DNA of 7,870 nt. Origin: WHTI01 sp046715095 (GTDB lineage: Bacteria > Actinomycetota > CADDZG01 > WHSQ01). A program made the position numbers and the translations under genes. Within the stretch, counting starts at the first letter, position 1, and every line of letters starts with the position of its first letter. The stretch lies in contig JBKJZQ010000162.1 in assembly GCA_046715095.1 (NCBI GenBank), positions 1 to 7,870 on the forward strand, in the 5' to 3' direction. The notes beneath the pieces were generated by a model. The model was not told where the DNA came from and searched no databases. It worked only from the letters and a program-made list of their open reading frames with translations. Positions 5,490-7,870 of the stretch are shown here, piece by piece.

Positions 5490-7145
5490 ATGGGCGATGA
5501 GCTGTTCGAGAGGTGGAAGAAGCGCTACGAAGAGGCGCATCTCCGTGAGGATGTCGATTTCGACACCCTGTCGAGTGTCCCGGTCGAGCCCCTGTACGGC
5601 GGCGAGGAGTCGGCGCGCGACCCGAAGATGGGCGTTCCCGGCGAATACCCGTTCACCCGGGGCATCTACCCCACGGGCTACCGGGGACGGTTGTGGACCA
5701 TGCGTCAGTTCGCCGGGTTCGGGACCGCCGATCAGACCAACGAGCGGTTCAAGTTCCTCACAGGTCAGGGTCAGACGGGATTGTCGGTCGCCTTCGACAT
5801 GCCGACCTTGATGGGCCGGGACTCGGACGATCCGCACTCGCTCGGTGAGGTCGGGCGATGCGGTGTGGCGGTGGACTCGCTCGCCGACATGGAAATCCTG
5901 TTCGAGGGGCTCAACCTCGAGGACATCACGACCTCGATGACGATCTCCGGGCCGGCCCCCATGCTGTTCGCGATGTACATCGCGGCGGCGGAGAAGCAGG
6001 GGGCCGAGATCTCGAAGCTGGGCGGGACGTGTCAGACCGACATCCTCAAGGAGTACATCGCTCAGAAGGAATGGCTGTTCCCGCCGGAGCCGCACCTCAG
6101 GCTGACCGGCGACATGATGGAGTACTGCTCGACCGACGTGCCGAAGTACCATCCGCTGTCGATCTCCGGCTATCACATAAGGGAAGCCGGCTCGACGGCG
6201 GTCCAGGAGCTCGCGTTCACCGTCGCCAGTGGGTTCGCTCACGTCGAGCTCGGTATCCGCCGGGGTCTCGATGTCGACGACTTCGCTCCGGGGCTCAGCT
6301 TCTTCTTCAACTCGCACATCGACTTCTTCGAGGAGATCGCCAAGTTCCGCGCCGCTCGCCGCATCTGGGCGCGCTGGATGAAGGAGCGTTACGGGGCGAA
6401 GAAGGAACGGTCGTGGATGCTCAAGTTCCACACGCAGACCGCGGGTGTTTCGCTCACAGGCCAGCAGCCCTACAACAACGTCGTGCGGACCGCGACCGAG
6501 GCCCTCGCGGGGGTTCTCGGAGGAACGCAGAGTCTCCACACCAACTCGCTCGATGAGGTCATGGCGCTCCCGACGGAAGAGTCGGTCGAGATCGCGCTGC
6601 GGACCCAGCAGATCATCGGCTATGAGACCGGTGTCACGAACGTCGCGGATCCGCTCGGTGGGTCGTGGTTCCTCGAGGATCTAACCGACAAGACGGAGGC
6701 CGCGGCCGAGGAGTACTTCGCCACGATCCTCCAGATGGGCGATGACTCGATCCTCGACGGAATGCTCGCCGGTATCGAGGAGGGCTACTTCCAGAAGGAG
6801 ATGGCCGACGCCGCGTTCCGCTACCAGCAGCTTCTCGAGCAGGGGAAGAAGGTGATGGTCGGGGTCAACCGCTTCACGCAGACCGTCCAGGCGTCCCCCG
6901 AGGTCCTGTTGATCGGTCCCGAGATCGAGGAGCGCCAGACGAAAAGTGTCGCCGAGGTCAGGGCGAACCGCGACGCGAAGCGAGCCGAGGATGCGATCGT
7001 GGCCCTGAGGGCGATGGCACGCGACGAGTCGCAGAGCTCGGTGCCCGTCCTGGTCGAAGCGGCCAAGGCCTACGTGACCCTCGGCGAGATGGTCGAGGCC
7101 TTGAAAGAGGAATGGGGCGTCTACACCGAGCCCCCGATGTTCTGA
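5490..7145 (+). CDS. B12-dependent acyl-CoA mutase large subunit, isobutyryl-CoA mutase type
   Basis: This 551-residue protein is the catalytic TIM-barrel subunit of the methylmalonyl-CoA mutase family, which interconverts acyl-CoA isomers by a radical mechanism with adenosylcobalamin. Family blocks are FTRGIYPTGYRGRLWTMRQF (55-74), GLSVAFDMPTLMGRDSD (97-113), ISGYHIREAG (225-234, His229 aligning with catalytic His244 of the Propionibacterium enzyme) and TQSLHTNSLDE (346-356). At the specificity positions that hold Tyr89 and Arg207 in methylmalonyl-CoA mutase, this protein has Phe74 and Gln192, the pair known in isobutyryl-CoA mutase (Phe80/Gln198). The spacing of 118 residues is identical. 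Ala101 sits where 2-hydroxyisobutyryl-CoA mutase has its diagnostic Asp. There is no C-terminal B12-binding domain, so a separate small subunit must be encoded elsewhere. Family confidence is very high; isobutyryl-CoA specificity is inferred. The gene was probably labelled methylmalonyl-CoA mutase by automatic methods. Confidence 0.95.
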   Translation: MGDELFERWKKRYEEAHLREDVDFDTLSSVPVEPLYGGEESARDPKMGVPGEYPFTRGIYPTGYRGRLWTMRQFAGFGTADQTNERFKFLTGQGQTGLSVAFDMPTLMGRDSDDPHSLGEVGRCGVAVDSLADMEILFEGLNLEDITTSMTISGPAPMLFAMYIAAAEKQGAEISKLGGTCQTDILKEYIAQKEWLFPPEPHLRLTGDMMEYCSTDVPKYHPLSISGYHIREAGSTAVQELAFTVASGFAHVELGIRRGLDVDDFAPGLSFFFNSHIDFFEEIAKFRAARRIWARWMKERYGAKKERSWMLKFHTQTAGVSLTGQQPYNNVVRTATEALAGVLGGTQSLHTNSLDEVMALPTEESVEIALRTQQIIGYETGVTNVADPLGGSWFLEDLTDKTEAAAEEYFATILQMGDDSILDGMLAGIEEGYFQKEMADAAFRYQQLLEQGKKVMVGVNRFTQTVQASPEVLLIGPEIEERQTKSVAEVRANRDAKRAEDAIVALRAMARDESQSSVPVLVEAAKAYVTLGEMVEALKEEWGVYTEPPMF

Positions 7146-7160
7146 ACCGATCCGACGCCA

Positions 7161-7165
7161 GGAGG
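7161..7165 (+). promoter_or_regulatory. Ribosome binding site of the MBL-fold gene
   Basis: GGAGG lies 4 nt before the GTG at 7170, within the 24 nt gap after the mutase stop. The spacing is short but usable, and no ATG start fits the conserved protein N-terminus. Confidence 0.6.
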
Positions 7166-7169
7166 CTCA

Positions 7170-7870
7170 GTGATCTTCGAACAGTTCTACCTCCAGGGCC
7201 TCGGGCATGCCTCCTATCTCGTTGGGGATGAAGCCACCGGGCGCGCTCTGGTGCTCGACCCGCAGAGGAACGTAGATGTTTACTTCGAGGCTGCTCGGCG
7301 GCACGGTCTCCGGATCTCGTACGCGGTCGACACGCACGGTCACAACGACTACCTGAGCGGGTTGACCGAGCTGAGCACTCGCCAGGACGTCAAGCTCCTG
7401 GGCTTCGAGGACGCCGAACTCGGTTACGAGCATCAAGCGGTCAAGGATGGCGAGTTCCTCGAGATGGGGGACGTCGCGTTCGAGGTGCTGCACACACCCG
7501 GCCACACGCCCGAGCACATCAGCCTTCTCGTCTATGACCGGACCGTAGGAGATACCCCGGGAATGATGCTGTCGGGCGGAGCGCTGCTCGTTGGTGACAT
7601 CGCCCGGCCCGACCTGCTCGGAGGCGAAGAGGTCGCGACCGCGGCGGCCAAGACCTTCTGCTTCACGATCCAAGAGAAGATCCTCTGGCGTCTCGACGAC
7701 GAGGTCGAGGTCTTCCCCACGCATGTCTTCGGGTCATTGTGCGGCGGCAATATCGGAAGCCGTTTGTCCACCACGATCGGTTTCGAGCGCAAGACGAACG
7801 AAGTGCTTGCTCGCGTCTCCTCGTCGGAGGAGTTCGTTGAGGAATGCATCCGGATGGATAATCTCCCCGC
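7170..7870 (+). CDS. Metallo-beta-lactamase-fold protein, persulfide dioxygenase / rhodanese-associated type (3' end outside window)
   Basis: At least 233 residues are visible and the frame runs off the window. The N-terminus (FEQFYLQGLGHASYLVGD, LVLDPQRNVD) is that of MBL proteins related to ETHE1 persulfide dioxygenases and often fused to rhodanese domains. Metal-binding motifs are THGHNDY (55-61), His112 in HTPGHTPEH, Asp143 in GALLVGDIARPDL and His185 in FPTHVFGSLCG. His56, His112 and Asp143 correspond to the three iron ligands of ETHE1. The second motif-1 His of two-metal glyoxalase II enzymes (HxHxDH) is Tyr61 here, which favours a one-metal iron enzyme. The SLCGGNIGSRLSTTIGFERKTN segment is typical of the rhodanese-linked group; whether rhodanese domains follow cannot be seen. 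It likely acts on glutathione- or other low-molecular-weight persulfides in the cytoplasm. It is probably cotranscribed with the mutase gene (24 nt gap), although a functional link is not obvious. Confidence 0.88.
   Translation, partial: MIFEQFYLQGLGHASYLVGDEATGRALVLDPQRNVDVYFEAARRHGLRISYAVDTHGHNDYLSGLTELSTRQDVKLLGFEDAELGYEHQAVKDGEFLEMGDVAFEVLHTPGHTPEHISLLVYDRTVGDTPGMMLSGGALLVGDIARPDLLGGEEVATAAAKTFCFTIQEKILWRLDDEVEVFPTHVFGSLCGGNIGSRLSTTIGFERKTNEVLARVSSSEEFVEECIRMDNLP

Noticed and set aside
5310..6539. Long minus-strand open frame (about 409 codons) across the mutase gene
   Set aside because: It is antisense to a strongly conserved enzyme, Arg/Asp/Glu/Leu-rich without a domain, and reflects G/C-ending codon bias on the other strand.
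7167..7724. Minus-strand 185-codon frame across the MBL gene
   Set aside because: It is antisense to a gene with clear metal-binding motifs and has no independent features.

Overview
The window is a stretch of high-GC bacterial chromosome. Long antisense open frames, G/C-ending codons, GTG starts and protein families typical of the phylum suggest an actinobacterium, perhaps a soil or freshwater lineage such as Acidimicrobiia or Thermoleophilia. That assignment is inferred from style; no marker gene is present. There are no rRNA or tRNA genes, no CRISPR array and no intact mobile element.

Layout from left to right: (1) the 3' end of a long-chain acyl-CoA synthetase gene (2-499, +), followed by two tandem hairpins. 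(2) A gene-poor stretch (500-1102) with two imperfect 32-33 bp direct repeats and several inverted repeats. (3) A complete MOSC-domain gene on the minus strand (1103-1939) whose codon use is less G/C-biased than that of its neighbours. (4) A second gene-poor stretch (1940-2319) holding a 50-codon frame that looks like the start of a transposase, plus a 9 bp duplication at the end of the next gene. (5) A tight minus-strand operon, read right to left: an enterochelin-esterase-like hydrolase (4307-5398), a second smaller esterase overlapping it by ATGA (3570-4310), and an ATP-grasp ligase 17 nt further on (2320-3552). (6) A 91 bp divergent promoter region. (7) A plus-strand pair: the large subunit of a B12-dependent acyl-CoA mutase with isobutyryl-CoA-mutase-type active-site residues (5490-7145), and, 24 nt later, a metallo-beta-lactamase-fold protein of the persulfide dioxygenase/rhodanese-associated kind (7170 to the window end, incomplete).

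The acyl-CoA synthetase and the mutase both belong to acyl-CoA metabolism: activation of fatty acids, and carbon-skeleton rearrangement of a branched or short acyl-CoA. The MBL protein is more likely tied to sulfide/persulfide handling. The least explained part, and the best candidate for an undescribed system, is the ATP-grasp plus two-hydrolase operon. It pairs a predicted ATP-dependent carboxylate ligase with two related serine hydrolases that share the same catalytic-His motif. The MOSC gene and its flanking repeats look like a small accessory insert between two conserved blocks.
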